Shown one piece after another: positions 20,294 to 27,565 of a stretch of 64,000 bases of DNA. How positions within the stretch are numbered: the stretch's first letter is position 1; the number at the start of each line of letters is the position of its first letter. The translations under genes and the position numbers were made by a program. Source of the stretch: Micromonospora wenchangensis (GTDB lineage: Bacteria; Actinomycetota; Actinomycetes; Mycobacteriales; Micromonosporaceae); contig NZ_MZMV01000022.1 in NCBI RefSeq assembly GCF_002210435.1, positions 1 to 64,000 on the forward strand. The letters run 5' to 3'. The notes beneath the pieces were generated by a model. The model searched no databases. It was not told the origin of the DNA and saw only the letters and a program-made list of their open reading frames with translations.

Positions 20294-20951
20294 GTTCCTG
20301 CTGCTCGGCGACTCGCACGCCGGCCCGATCGCCCGGGCGGCGACCGCGGCAGGGCTGCCGTTCGTCGGTGGGCCGGTCGGCTCCGGCCGGGACTTCACCG
20401 TCGGGTTCTTCGACGCCCACGACGACGACGTGGTGTTCCGGGACACCGCAGTGCAGGAACTCCACTGCGGCTTCCTGACCACCGTGGGCGTGCCCCGCCT
20501 CGGCCGGCTCACCGTCCCGCTCGTGTCGACCTTCGGCCTCAGCGTCCACTTCTACGCCACCACCGCGAACTGGCAGATCTACCGCACGGGCGACGGTGAC
20601 TTCCCGGCCGGCTTCCTCACCGGCGGCCTCTTCGACGACATCGTGCGCGCGATGGCCCGCGACGCGCTCGCCTTCTACCGCCACGTCCGCGGCCTCGGAC
20701 TGCGTGTCCTCGCGGTGCTGCCACCGCAGCGGGTACCGGGGATGTCCGACCCGCAGGTCTTCACGGCGGCCCAGGAGACGATCCGCCGTGCGCTGGCCGG
20801 GCTGGGCGTGGAGATCGTGGACCTCCGCACGCGGGTGACCGACGCCACCGGCCGGCAGCGCGCCGCGTTCTGCGAGCCGGACGACCCGATCCACGGCAAT
20901 CTCGCCTTCGGCCGGCTGATCGTGGCCGACCTGCTGGCCCGCGGACTGTGA
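20256..20951 (+). CDS. SGNH-hydrolase-like protein
   Basis: About 231 residues. Block I is FLLLGDSHAG near the N-terminus and block V is DPIHGN close to the C-terminus, the usual Ser and Asp-His placements of SGNH hydrolases. I place the start at GTG 20256 because GGAGGTGA at 20240-20247 sits about 9 bases upstream; an in-frame ATG at 20208 would overlap the previous gene much further. It overlaps the GSCFA gene by 38 bases. Two related esterase-like folds in tandem suggest a paired or heteromeric activity on the NRPS product. The substrate cannot be read from sequence. Confidence 0.75.
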   Translation: MTTPSSTTTAPARFLLLGDSHAGPIARAATAAGLPFVGGPVGSGRDFTVGFFDAHDDDVVFRDTAVQELHCGFLTTVGVPRLGRLTVPLVSTFGLSVHFYATTANWQIYRTGDGDFPAGFLTGGLFDDIVRAMARDALAFYRHVRGLGLRVLAVLPPQRVPGMSDPQVFTAAQETIRRALAGLGVEIVDLRTRVTDATGRQRAAFCEPDDPIHGNLAFGRLIVADLLARGL

Positions 20952-20973
20952 CACCGGACATCAGGAGGAGCAC

Positions 20974-21849
20974 GTGGAAGAGCACGTCCTTGCCGCCGTC
21001 GAGCGGGCGACCACCCGCCCGCCCGAGCACTACGACACCATCACCGTCGAACCGATCTCCCCGGTGATCGGCGCGGAGGTCTGCGGCGTCGACCTCGCCA
21101 CGGAGCTGACCGGGCAGCAACTGGCCGAGATCAGGCGCGCCTTCCTCACCCACCACGTGCTGGTCTTCCGCGACCAGGTGCTCACCGCCGAGGAACACAA
21201 GCGCTTCGCCCGCCACTTCGGCGAGCTACGCCAGCAGCCGCTGGCCGACCTCGACGGCGGCGACCCGGCCATCCTGGAGATCAGCGCCGGCCCGGACTCC
21301 CGTTTCGTGGCCGGCGAGGACTGGCACAGCGACGGCACGGCCGAGGCCGAACCGTCGCTGGGGTCGATGCTCTACGTCACCCGGACCCCGCAGATCGGCG
21401 TCGGCGGCGACACCCTCTGGGCGAACATGCACCTGGCGTACGAGATGCTCTCTCCACCGGTGCGGGCCCTGCTCGACGGCCTGACCGCGGTCCACGACGG
21501 GCTGATCCCGTGGCAGGGCCACACTCCCCCGCCGGAATACGTGGTGCCCAAGAGCGAACACCCCGTCGTCGTACGCCACCCGGATACCGGCCGTCGGCTG
21601 CTCTTCGTCAACGCCGGCTTCACCTCGCACATCGTGCAGCTCTCCCGCCACGAGAGCAGGGCGCTGCTGGACATGCTCTTCGGCTGGGTCGCCGGGCAGC
21701 CGATCCTGAGCTGCCGGGTCCGCTGGACGCCCAACACGCTGGTGTTCTGGGACAACCGCTGCACCCAGCACCATGCCGTGTGGGACTACTACCCGCACTC
21801 CCGCTACGGCCAGCGGGTGACGGTCAACGGCACCCGGCCGGTCGGGTGA
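20974..21849 (+). CDS. TauD/TfdA-family Fe(II)/2-oxoglutarate dioxygenase
   Basis: A 291-residue non-heme iron oxygenase. The iron-binding facial triad starts with WHSDG (His118, Asp120); the distal His lies in the C-terminal HHAVWDYYPHSRYGQR stretch, whose Arg is the usual 2-oxoglutarate anchor. The start is GTG with AGGAGG about 8 bases upstream. The family hydroxylates unactivated carbons of small acids and amino acids. As it follows the NRPS genes by 22 bases beyond the SGNH gene, it is a good candidate for hydroxylating an amino-acid building block or the released peptide (inference). Confidence 0.9.
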   Translation: MEEHVLAAVERATTRPPEHYDTITVEPISPVIGAEVCGVDLATELTGQQLAEIRRAFLTHHVLVFRDQVLTAEEHKRFARHFGELRQQPLADLDGGDPAILEISAGPDSRFVAGEDWHSDGTAEAEPSLGSMLYVTRTPQIGVGGDTLWANMHLAYEMLSPPVRALLDGLTAVHDGLIPWQGHTPPPEYVVPKSEHPVVVRHPDTGRRLLFVNAGFTSHIVQLSRHESRALLDMLFGWVAGQPILSCRVRWTPNTLVFWDNRCTQHHAVWDYYPHSRYGQRVTVNGTRPVG

Positions 21850-21886
21850 CCGTCGCCCCCGCATCGCACGGTGGCCCGACGACGGG

Positions 21887-22942
21887 TCAGCCGCGCACGA
21901 TCTGCTCGGTGTAGGTCCAGTCGTCGTCGAGGGCGTCGTCGCGTTCGTCGGTCAGGCCGGTCAGGTCCGTGCCCCGTACGCCGCCGGCCCCGGCGACCCG
22001 GTCGCGCAGGATCCGGGCCGTCACCAGGGCCGCCCGGGTGCCCTGGGCGGTGACCGGATCCAGGTGGTATCCGGCGTCGCCCACCAGGCACCATCCCGGC
22101 CCGCTCATCGGGCGACGCAGCATCCGCATCCGCCCGGCACCGCCGATCGGGGTGCTCCGGTGGCCGGCGGCGACGGCCGGGCCGAGATACGGGTCGTCGC
22201 GCACCAGCCGCTCGAACGACCGCGCCGGGTGCTGCCCGGTCTCGTCGATCAGGCTCTGGTGCAGGTCCACCGCCACGCACCACTGCCCGTCGCCGCAGGG
22301 GGTCGAGATGAGCACGCTGCGGTCCTGCAGGGAGAAGTACGAACGGTCCGTGGGCAGCGGCAGGTCCCCGTAGTACGCCAGCAACGCGAACCACGGTGAC
22401 TCCACGACCCGGTAGGCGCTGGCCCCCACCCGTTCGGCGTTGCGGGACAACCGGCCGTCGGCGAGCACCAGCAGGTCGCAGGTCACCTGACTGTCGACCG
22501 CGCCGTGGCGCACGGTCGCCCCACGCACCCGCCCGGCCTCGATCGTGAGGTCCCGCACCCGGGCCGGACGGGCCACGGTGACGTTGCCCCGGCTGCTGGC
22601 CGCCGCCAGCAGCGCCGGGTCCAGCACCTCGCGGGGCACGCTCATCCGGAACGAGTAGGCGTCCTCACGCGGGTAGACCCGCTCGACCACGTCCGCGCCG
22701 ATGCGTTGGGTGTCGCCGTAGGTGCGCGGGGCACCGCAGGCCAGGACCGTCTCCAGCAGGCCGAGTGCGGACCAGGCGAGGTTGCCCGACCGGTCCCAGG
22801 TGGACTGTTGCGGCCAGAACGCGGTGGGCCGCGAGGCGTCCAGGACGAGGATCCGCTCGGCGTACGGCGCGAGCGCCCAGGCGGTGGACGCCCCGGCGAT
22901 CCGCCCGCCGACCACGACTACCTCCCAGTGACCTGCGATCAC
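21887..22942 (-). CDS. FAD-dependent monooxygenase/oxidoreductase
   Basis: About 351 residues. The N-terminal dinucleotide fold is VVVVGGRIAGASTAWALA, a slightly altered GxGxxG. The second flavin motif near the C-terminus is LVGDAGYHLDPVTAQGTRAA, as in p-hydroxybenzoate hydroxylase-like and halogenase-like flavoenzymes; no halogenase WxWxIP motif was noticed. I prefer GTG 22942 because the FAD motif then starts about 10 residues in; the frame also allows a start at 23071 that would add 43 low-complexity residues. It is convergent with the TauD gene, 37 bases apart, and may belong to the same tailoring set or be independent. Confidence 0.8.
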   Translation of the reverse strand: MIAGHWEVVVVGGRIAGASTAWALAPYAERILVLDASRPTAFWPQQSTWDRSGNLAWSALGLLETVLACGAPRTYGDTQRIGADVVERVYPREDAYSFRMSVPREVLDPALLAAASSRGNVTVARPARVRDLTIEAGRVRGATVRHGAVDSQVTCDLLVLADGRLSRNAERVGASAYRVVESPWFALLAYYGDLPLPTDRSYFSLQDRSVLISTPCGDGQWCVAVDLHQSLIDETGQHPARSFERLVRDDPYLGPAVAAGHRSTPIGGAGRMRMLRRPMSGPGWCLVGDAGYHLDPVTAQGTRAALVTARILRDRVAGAGGVRGTDLTGLTDERDDALDDDWTYTEQIVRG

Positions 22943-23108
22943 GCCGGCACCGAACTGACGCGGTGGTGTTCCGCTTGGCTCCGGACGGCGTGACGCGGCA
23001 CGCCCCAGTCTCCCACCCTGACCCGACCACAGGGGAGCCCGGTTCGCCGTCGCGGGTGGGGTGAGAGCCACGGCCCACCGGTTGCCAGCGGATCTCCCCG
23101 ACGCTACG

Positions 23109-23137
23109 TTGACCCTCTATCGACGCACGTCTACGTA
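23109..23137 (+). promoter_or_regulatory. Sigma-70-like promoter for the esterase gene
   Basis: TTGACC at 23109-23114 and TACGTA at 23132-23137 are separated by exactly 17 bases, giving a near-consensus housekeeping promoter that would start transcription only about 10 bases before the ATG at 23153. A GGGGG stretch precedes that ATG as ribosome binding site. Confidence 0.5.
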
Positions 23138-23152
23138 ATTGTCGGGGGTCGC

Positions 23153-24418
23153 ATGTCCACGTCGGTCACTCGCCGCACCGTCCTGGCCGGTGGCGCCGGC
23201 GTCGCCCTCGGCCTCGCGCTGCCCGGCCCGGCCGCCCACGCCGGCGGCCACCACCCCGTGAGCGTCAGCTTCACCCTCGACGCGACGACACTCGACGGCG
23301 GCGAACAGGTCACCTCGGTCACCCTGGACACCCGCCGGCTCGGGCCGATCGACCCCGCCGGGCTCCACCCCGGGACGTTCAGCGTGCACGCCAGGGCCAC
23401 CAGCCCGATCCCGATCGCCCCCGGCGACCTGATCTTCAGCGAGTACGACCTGGACCGCACGGTGACCGCGGCCCGGCTCGACCGGCAGGGAAACATCGTG
23501 CTCGACCTCAACCACGGCGAGGGTCAACTCGGCGGTGGCACCCTCGGCTACATCCTGAGCAAGGGCCGCAACGTCCGGTTGGACCTCGTCTACACCATCA
23601 CGCAGAACACCCCGCTCGTCCGGCGTCACGGCCCACCGGTCACCGTCACCGACTTCGTCCAGGGGCGGCTGTCGAACCCCGAGGTGGACGCGTTCAGCCA
23701 CCACGTCTCGGGCTCCGGCATGAAGTACCGGTTGTACTCCCCGGAGCGTTCACCGGGTCGTGGCCGGCGGCCGCTGATCCTCTGGCTACACGGCGCCGGC
23801 GAGGGCGCCTCCCTGCCCGACGGCTACTACGACAACGAGACCACGCTGCGCGCCAACCGGGGCGCGTTGGGCTTCGCCACCCCGCAGGCGCAACGGATCT
23901 TCTCCGGCGCGTACGTCGTCGCCCCGCAGAGCACCTCGTACTGGATGGAGGACGGCCCCCGGTTCGCCCCGCTGATCCGCGACATCGTCGGGGACCTCGT
24001 CCGCCGTGAGCGCGTCGACCCCGACCGGATCCACGTGGTCGGCTGCAGCAACGGCGGCTACATGGCCCTGAAGATGACGGTCGCCTACCCCGACCTGTTC
24101 GCCGCGTCGGTGCCGATCTGCGGCGTCGTCGAGCCGCTCGGCGGCGGGGGCCCGCCGCTGGTCACCGACGCGGAGCTGGCGGCGATCCGCACCCCGACCT
24201 GGCTGGTCACCTCGCTCGACGACGACACCGTGCCACCGGAGACCAACACGGTCCACGCCCACGACCTCATCCCGGGATCATTGGTCACCCTCTACGACCA
24301 CGTCGTCTGGAACGGCTACCGGTTCCCCGGGCACTTCTCCTGGATCTACGTGGCCCGCAACGACCCGAGCGTCGACGGCACCCACCTCTGGCAGTGGATG
24401 TCCCGCCGCCGCCGGTGA
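23153..24418 (+). CDS. Secreted alpha/beta-hydrolase (esterase/peptidase-like)
   Basis: A 421-residue exported hydrolase. The N-terminus has a Tat-like signal (TRRTVLAGGAGVALG) with likely cleavage after AHA near residue 30. Residues 35-170 form a beta-rich N-terminal domain of unknown role. The C-terminal half is an alpha/beta-hydrolase: LILWLHGAGEG for the oxyanion region, GCSNGGYM with nucleophile Ser299, an acid in SLDDDTVPPE and a His in FPGHFSW. This layout resembles PHB-depolymerase/feruloyl-esterase-like and dienelactone-type secreted esterases. It has its own promoter and ends convergent with the LysR gene, so it is not obviously part of the NRPS cluster. Confidence 0.85.
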   Translation: MSTSVTRRTVLAGGAGVALGLALPGPAAHAGGHHPVSVSFTLDATTLDGGEQVTSVTLDTRRLGPIDPAGLHPGTFSVHARATSPIPIAPGDLIFSEYDLDRTVTAARLDRQGNIVLDLNHGEGQLGGGTLGYILSKGRNVRLDLVYTITQNTPLVRRHGPPVTVTDFVQGRLSNPEVDAFSHHVSGSGMKYRLYSPERSPGRGRRPLILWLHGAGEGASLPDGYYDNETTLRANRGALGFATPQAQRIFSGAYVVAPQSTSYWMEDGPRFAPLIRDIVGDLVRRERVDPDRIHVVGCSNGGYMALKMTVAYPDLFAASVPICGVVEPLGGGGPPLVTDAELAAIRTPTWLVTSLDDDTVPPETNTVHAHDLIPGSLVTLYDHVVWNGYRFPGHFSWIYVARNDPSVDGTHLWQWMSRRRR

Positions 24419-24420
24419 TC

Positions 24421-24463
24421 GGCCGCGTCCACACCCGCGGACAGCGCGGGCACGTACGCGGCC
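24421..24463. terminator. Nested hairpin between convergent genes
   Basis: An 8-base outer inverted repeat (24421-24428 with 24456-24463) encloses a 6-base inner stem (CCCGCG at 24434-24439 with CGCGGG at 24445-24450). It lies exactly between the convergent esterase and LysR genes, so it probably terminates both transcripts. Confidence 0.5.
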
Positions 24464-24476
24464 TGATGCCCGGGTC

Positions 24477-25415
24477 CTATCCCTCCCGGGTGGGGCGGAG
24501 CACGTGACGCACGGCGTCGCGCAGCCACCGGTGGGCGCCGTCGACGCTGTGCCGTGGGTGCCAGGCCATACCGATCGTCAGTGGTGGCAGCGGCAGTGGA
24601 ATCTCCAGCAGGCGCAGCCCCAGCGCGTGCGCCGCGTCGCTGAGCCGGGACGGAGGCTCACCCGGCAGCGCGGTCGGCACCAGGCAGACCACGTCCTCGG
24701 TTGCGGCCAGCATCATCGCGGCCAGGTGTCCGGGCAGGACGGCGCTGACCCGCCGGCTGAGCCCCTGTGCGGCCAGGGCGGTGTCCAGCGGGCCGGTGAA
24801 GCGTCCACGACGGCTGACCGCCACGTGCTCGGCCGCAGCGAGCCTGGCGGCGGTCAGGGTTCCCTCGGTGAGGGGGTGCCGGGCCCTGACACCGGCCGCC
24901 ATCCGCAGGGTGACGAGTTCCTCGACGTGGGTCTCCGGGTCGACGTGGTCGATGGCCCCGACCTCCAGGTCGATCCGTCCGTCACGCAGCGCGGGGCCCG
25001 CCTCCCACTCCTCGGCCAGCACCCGCAGCGAGACGCCCGGCGCCCGCCGTCGGGCCAGCCGGAGCAGACCGGGCGCGACCGCGTCACCGACCAGGTCCGC
25101 GGCCTGGATGGTGAAGGTCCGCCGCAGTGCCGCGGGATCGATTCCGCCGCTCGGGGCGAGCAACGCCTCCAGCCGGCGTACCACCGCGGCGGCCTCGTCC
25201 CGCAGCGCCTCGGCGCGCGCAGTGGGCACCATCCGCTGTCCGGCCCGCACCAGTAGTGGATCGCGGAGCACCCGGCGCAACCGGGCCAGGGTACGGCTCA
25301 TCGCCGCAGGGGAGGTCTGCAGCCGCGCGGCGGCGCGGGTGACGCTCTGCTCGGTCAGTAGGGCGTCGAGAGCGACGGCGAGGTTGGCATCAAGGTTCGG
25401 GACTGGGCTGCTCAC
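24477..25415 (-). CDS. LysR-family transcriptional regulator
   Basis: A 312-residue LysR-type regulator. Residues 8-66 carry the winged helix-turn-helix (ALLTEQSVTRAAARLQTSPAAMSRT), followed by the effector-binding domain. It is transcribed divergently from the NmrA-like oxidoreductase gene with a 109-base intergenic region containing two short dyads, the standard arrangement for a LysR protein controlling its neighbour and itself. The effector is unknown; the target operon encodes an NAD(P)-binding protein and a darcynin-like protein. Confidence 0.9.
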   Translation of the reverse strand: MSSPVPNLDANLAVALDALLTEQSVTRAAARLQTSPAAMSRTLARLRRVLRDPLLVRAGQRMVPTARAEALRDEAAAVVRRLEALLAPSGGIDPAALRRTFTIQAADLVGDAVAPGLLRLARRRAPGVSLRVLAEEWEAGPALRDGRIDLEVGAIDHVDPETHVEELVTLRMAAGVRARHPLTEGTLTAARLAAAEHVAVSRRGRFTGPLDTALAAQGLSRRVSAVLPGHLAAMMLAATEDVVCLVPTALPGEPPSRLSDAAHALGLRLLEIPLPLPPLTIGMAWHPRHSVDGAHRWLRDAVRHVLRPTREG

Positions 25416-25435
25416 CGCATTTATTCCACTTCAGG

Positions 25436-25471
25436 CAATGATTGGATGCTGAAGTTCCCATTGTGGCAATG
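25436..25471. promoter_or_regulatory. Candidate LysR operator dyads
   Basis: The divergent region holds CAATGATTG (25436-25444, CAAT/ATTG arms) and CATTGTGGCAATG (25459-25471, CATTG/CAATG arms). Both share CAAT half-sites, and GGCAATG occurs twice 31 bases apart (25434-25440 and 25465-25471), about three helical turns, suitable for a LysR tetramer. The region is also distinctly AT-richer than the flanking genes. Confidence 0.55.
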
Positions 25472-25524
25472 CGGTGCCCGTCCGCACGATGGGTGAGTCC
25501 TGCCGATCCGACAATCGAGGTTTC

Positions 25525-26442
25525 ATGATCGTCATTACCGGACCCACCGGGAACATCGGGCGGCACCTGCTGTCGCTGCTGATCGAGGCCGCACCCGCAG
25601 GCCGTGAGGAGTTGCGTGTCGTCGTCCGGGATCCGGCCCGGCTCCCCGAAGACGTCCGTGGACGGGTCGAGGTGGTCGTCGGCTCGCACGGCGACGCCGC
25701 GACCGTCGAACGCGCCTTCGCCGGGGCGGACGCCGTGTTCTGGCTGGTGCCGCCGGACGCCTCCGGCACGCCCGACGAAGCCTACAGCGGCTTCACCCGC
25801 CCGGCCGTGCGTGCCTTCGCCGCCAACGGCGTCGGCCACGTCGTCGGCGTCTCGGCGCTCGGCCGCGGCACCCCGCAGGCCACCCGGGCCGGGCTGGTCA
25901 CCGCCTCCCTGGCCATGGACGACCTGATCGCCGACTCCGGCGTCGCCTACCGCGCCCTGGCCTGCCCGTCCTTCTACGAGAACCTGCTGGAGGAGGTCGA
26001 CGCGATCCGCGACGACGGGGTCTTCACCGACACCGTCGCCGCGGACCGCCCGGCCCCCATGGTCGCCGTCGCCGACATCGCCGCCGCCGCGGCCGCGCTG
26101 CTGCTGGACCGCTCCTGGACCGGCGTGGGCGACGTCCCGGTGCTCGGCCCGCAGGACCTCTCCCCCGACGACCTGGCCCGCATCATGACCGAGGAACTGG
26201 GCCGTCCGGTCCGCTACCGGCGTCAGTCGCTCGACGAACTGCGCTCCACCATGCTCGGCTACGGCCTCAACGAGGCGTTCGTCGAGGCCATGGTCGACAT
26301 GAAACGCGCCAAGGACGAGGGCCTGGACTCGGGCGTCGACCGCTCACCGCAGGCCGGGACGGCCACCACGTTCGCGCGGTGGTGCGCCCGGACGCTGCGG
26401 CCCGCCCTCCTCACCACCCAGGGGGCCGTCGATGCCCGCTGA
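25525..26442 (+). CDS. NmrA-like NAD(P)-binding oxidoreductase
   Basis: A 305-residue atypical short-chain dehydrogenase. It begins [16 protein letters not shown], the GxxGxxG NAD(P) motif, and shows the NmrA/YtfG-type layout ([28 protein letters not shown]). The conserved YxxxK catalytic pair of classical SDRs is not obvious, in line with NmrA-like sensors or quinone/azo reductases. The start at 25525 is chosen because it places the Rossmann motif at residue 2; an in-frame upstream start would add 17 residues lying in the operator region. It overlaps the next gene by 11 bases and is likely LysR-controlled. Confidence 0.85.
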   Translation: MIVITGPTGNIGRHLLSLLIEAAPAGREELRVVVRDPARLPEDVRGRVEVVVGSHGDAATVERAFAGADAVFWLVPPDASGTPDEAYSGFTRPAVRAFAANGVGHVVGVSALGRGTPQATRAGLVTASLAMDDLIADSGVAYRALACPSFYENLLEEVDAIRDDGVFTDTVAADRPAPMVAVADIAAAAAALLLDRSWTGVGDVPVLGPQDLSPDDLARIMTEELGRPVRYRRQSLDELRSTMLGYGLNEAFVEAMVDMKRAKDEGLDSGVDRSPQAGTATTFARWCARTLRPALLTTQGAVDAR

Positions 26443-26797
26443 CCGGACCGAGCCGCCGGTCACCGCTTTCATGCTGGTCAAAACCACGCCCGAGTGGTTG
26501 GCGATGACCGTGGCCGAACGCGTCCAGGCCTTCACCACCCACGTTCTCCCCGCCATCGAGGCCCGCACCCGTGGTGTCCGCTCCCGTTTCTACGACACGG
26601 AGTTCTACTCGGCGCGGGTCACCGACATCTGGGTCTGGGAGGCGGACGACCACGACGCCTACCGCCTGCTGATCGACGCCCTGCGCGAGACCCCCTTCTG
26701 GGACCGCTACTTCGAGGTCGTCGACCTGCTCGTGGGCACCGAGAACGGCTACGCCCGCACCTACGGCCTGAAGCCACTGGCGACCGTCGCCACCTGA
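26432..26797 (+). CDS. Darcynin-family protein
   Basis: A 121-residue protein resembling the small darcynin family ([14 protein letters not shown] near the N-terminus, then a beta-alpha-beta pattern like dimeric alpha/beta-barrel proteins, with [14 protein letters not shown] near the C-terminus). The function of the family is not established. It overlaps the NmrA-like gene by 11 bases and is followed at once by a strong hairpin, so the two form a two-gene operon. A role in redox or small-molecule handling with its partner is inferred from context only. Confidence 0.7.
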   Translation: MPADRTEPPVTAFMLVKTTPEWLAMTVAERVQAFTTHVLPAIEARTRGVRSRFYDTEFYSARVTDIWVWEADDHDAYRLLIDALRETPFWDRYFEVVDLLVGTENGYARTYGLKPLATVAT

Positions 26798-26812
26798 GGC
26801 TCCACCAGACCG

Positions 26813-26846
26813 GCCGGTGCCGCCGCCACCCGACGGCGGCACCGGC
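26813..26846 (+). terminator. Terminator after darcynin gene
   Basis: A perfect 13-base stem (26813-26825 with 26834-26846) and 8-base loop, 16 bases after the darcynin-like stop codon and before the oppositely oriented pseudogene. Confidence 0.65.
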
Positions 26847-26885
26847 CCGGGGAAGGACGTTCCACCCGGCACCTTCCGTTCCTGT

Positions 26886-27328
26886 TCAGCGGGCGGCGGC
26901 CAGCCGGGCCAACTGCCCGTCCTCCAGCGGCACGTCCACCGCGTCGACGGCCTCGTCGAGCTGCGCGAGGCTGCTCACGCCGACGATGGGCCGGATGCCC
27001 TGCCACAGCAGCCAGGCGAGCACCACCTGGTTGCGTGTCGCCCCCGTCTCGACGGTGATCTCGTCGAGCACGCCGAGGACCCGGCTCGTCCCCGGGTGGT
27101 CGTAGGCCTCGGGGAGGGGCTTGTCGGGGCGCACGTAGCCGCCGTTGATCAACGGGGTGCTCGACCGCTCGGGTCGGACCAGAACGCGTAACAGTTGGCG
27201 GTGTCGATCCACTCGCCACCCCTCTCCACGAACCTGTCCAGCAGCGCGAACGCGCGTTCCTGGTGCACCGTCGTGCCGTAGTTCATCGTCCCCAGCACCA
27301 GCCGGGCCACTGCCCTGTCCCCTGCCAT
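26886..27328 (-). pseudogene. Aldo/keto reductase, internally deleted and frame-broken
   Basis: The N-terminus, from ATG 27328, encodes a normal aldo/keto reductase start (LVLGTMNYGTTVHQERAFAL then FVERGGEWIDTANCYAFW). After the first beta-alpha units the frame runs into junk. The C-terminal third is found in another frame (YVRPDKPLPEAYDHPGTSR, NQVVLAWLLWQ, PIVGVSSLAQLDEA) ending at 26886. Intact relatives are about 320 residues; only about 45 plus 95 recognisable residues remain, and the middle with the catalytic Lys and His is missing. It is therefore a relic produced by deletion plus frameshift. Confidence 0.8.
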
Positions 27329-27565
27329 GGCGTCGACCCTGCCACCTGGAGCGCACTCCCGATCAAGCCCTCCGTCCGAGGATCGTCGAGCGCGTTGCGG
27401 TCCACCGGGACCGGCCGGTCGGGGCGTCGGGTGCCACGCCGGCCCCGGCGGTTGCCCCATCGGAGGTTGCGAAATGCGTAACTTGCCCGATTTGCCCTCG
27501 TTCACTCGTTGACGGCTGCCGCCACATCACGCAGGCCCGTCATCCATCTGAACGGGGGAAATTTG

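Noticed and set aside
24504..25256. Plus-strand frame opposite the LysR gene
   Set aside because: Antisense shadow; the minus strand encodes a complete LysR regulator.
27509..27565. Upstream ATG for the IPT protein
   Set aside because: It adds 19 residues before the signal peptide, whereas GTG 27566 has a good Shine-Dalgarno and gives a standard signal sequence.
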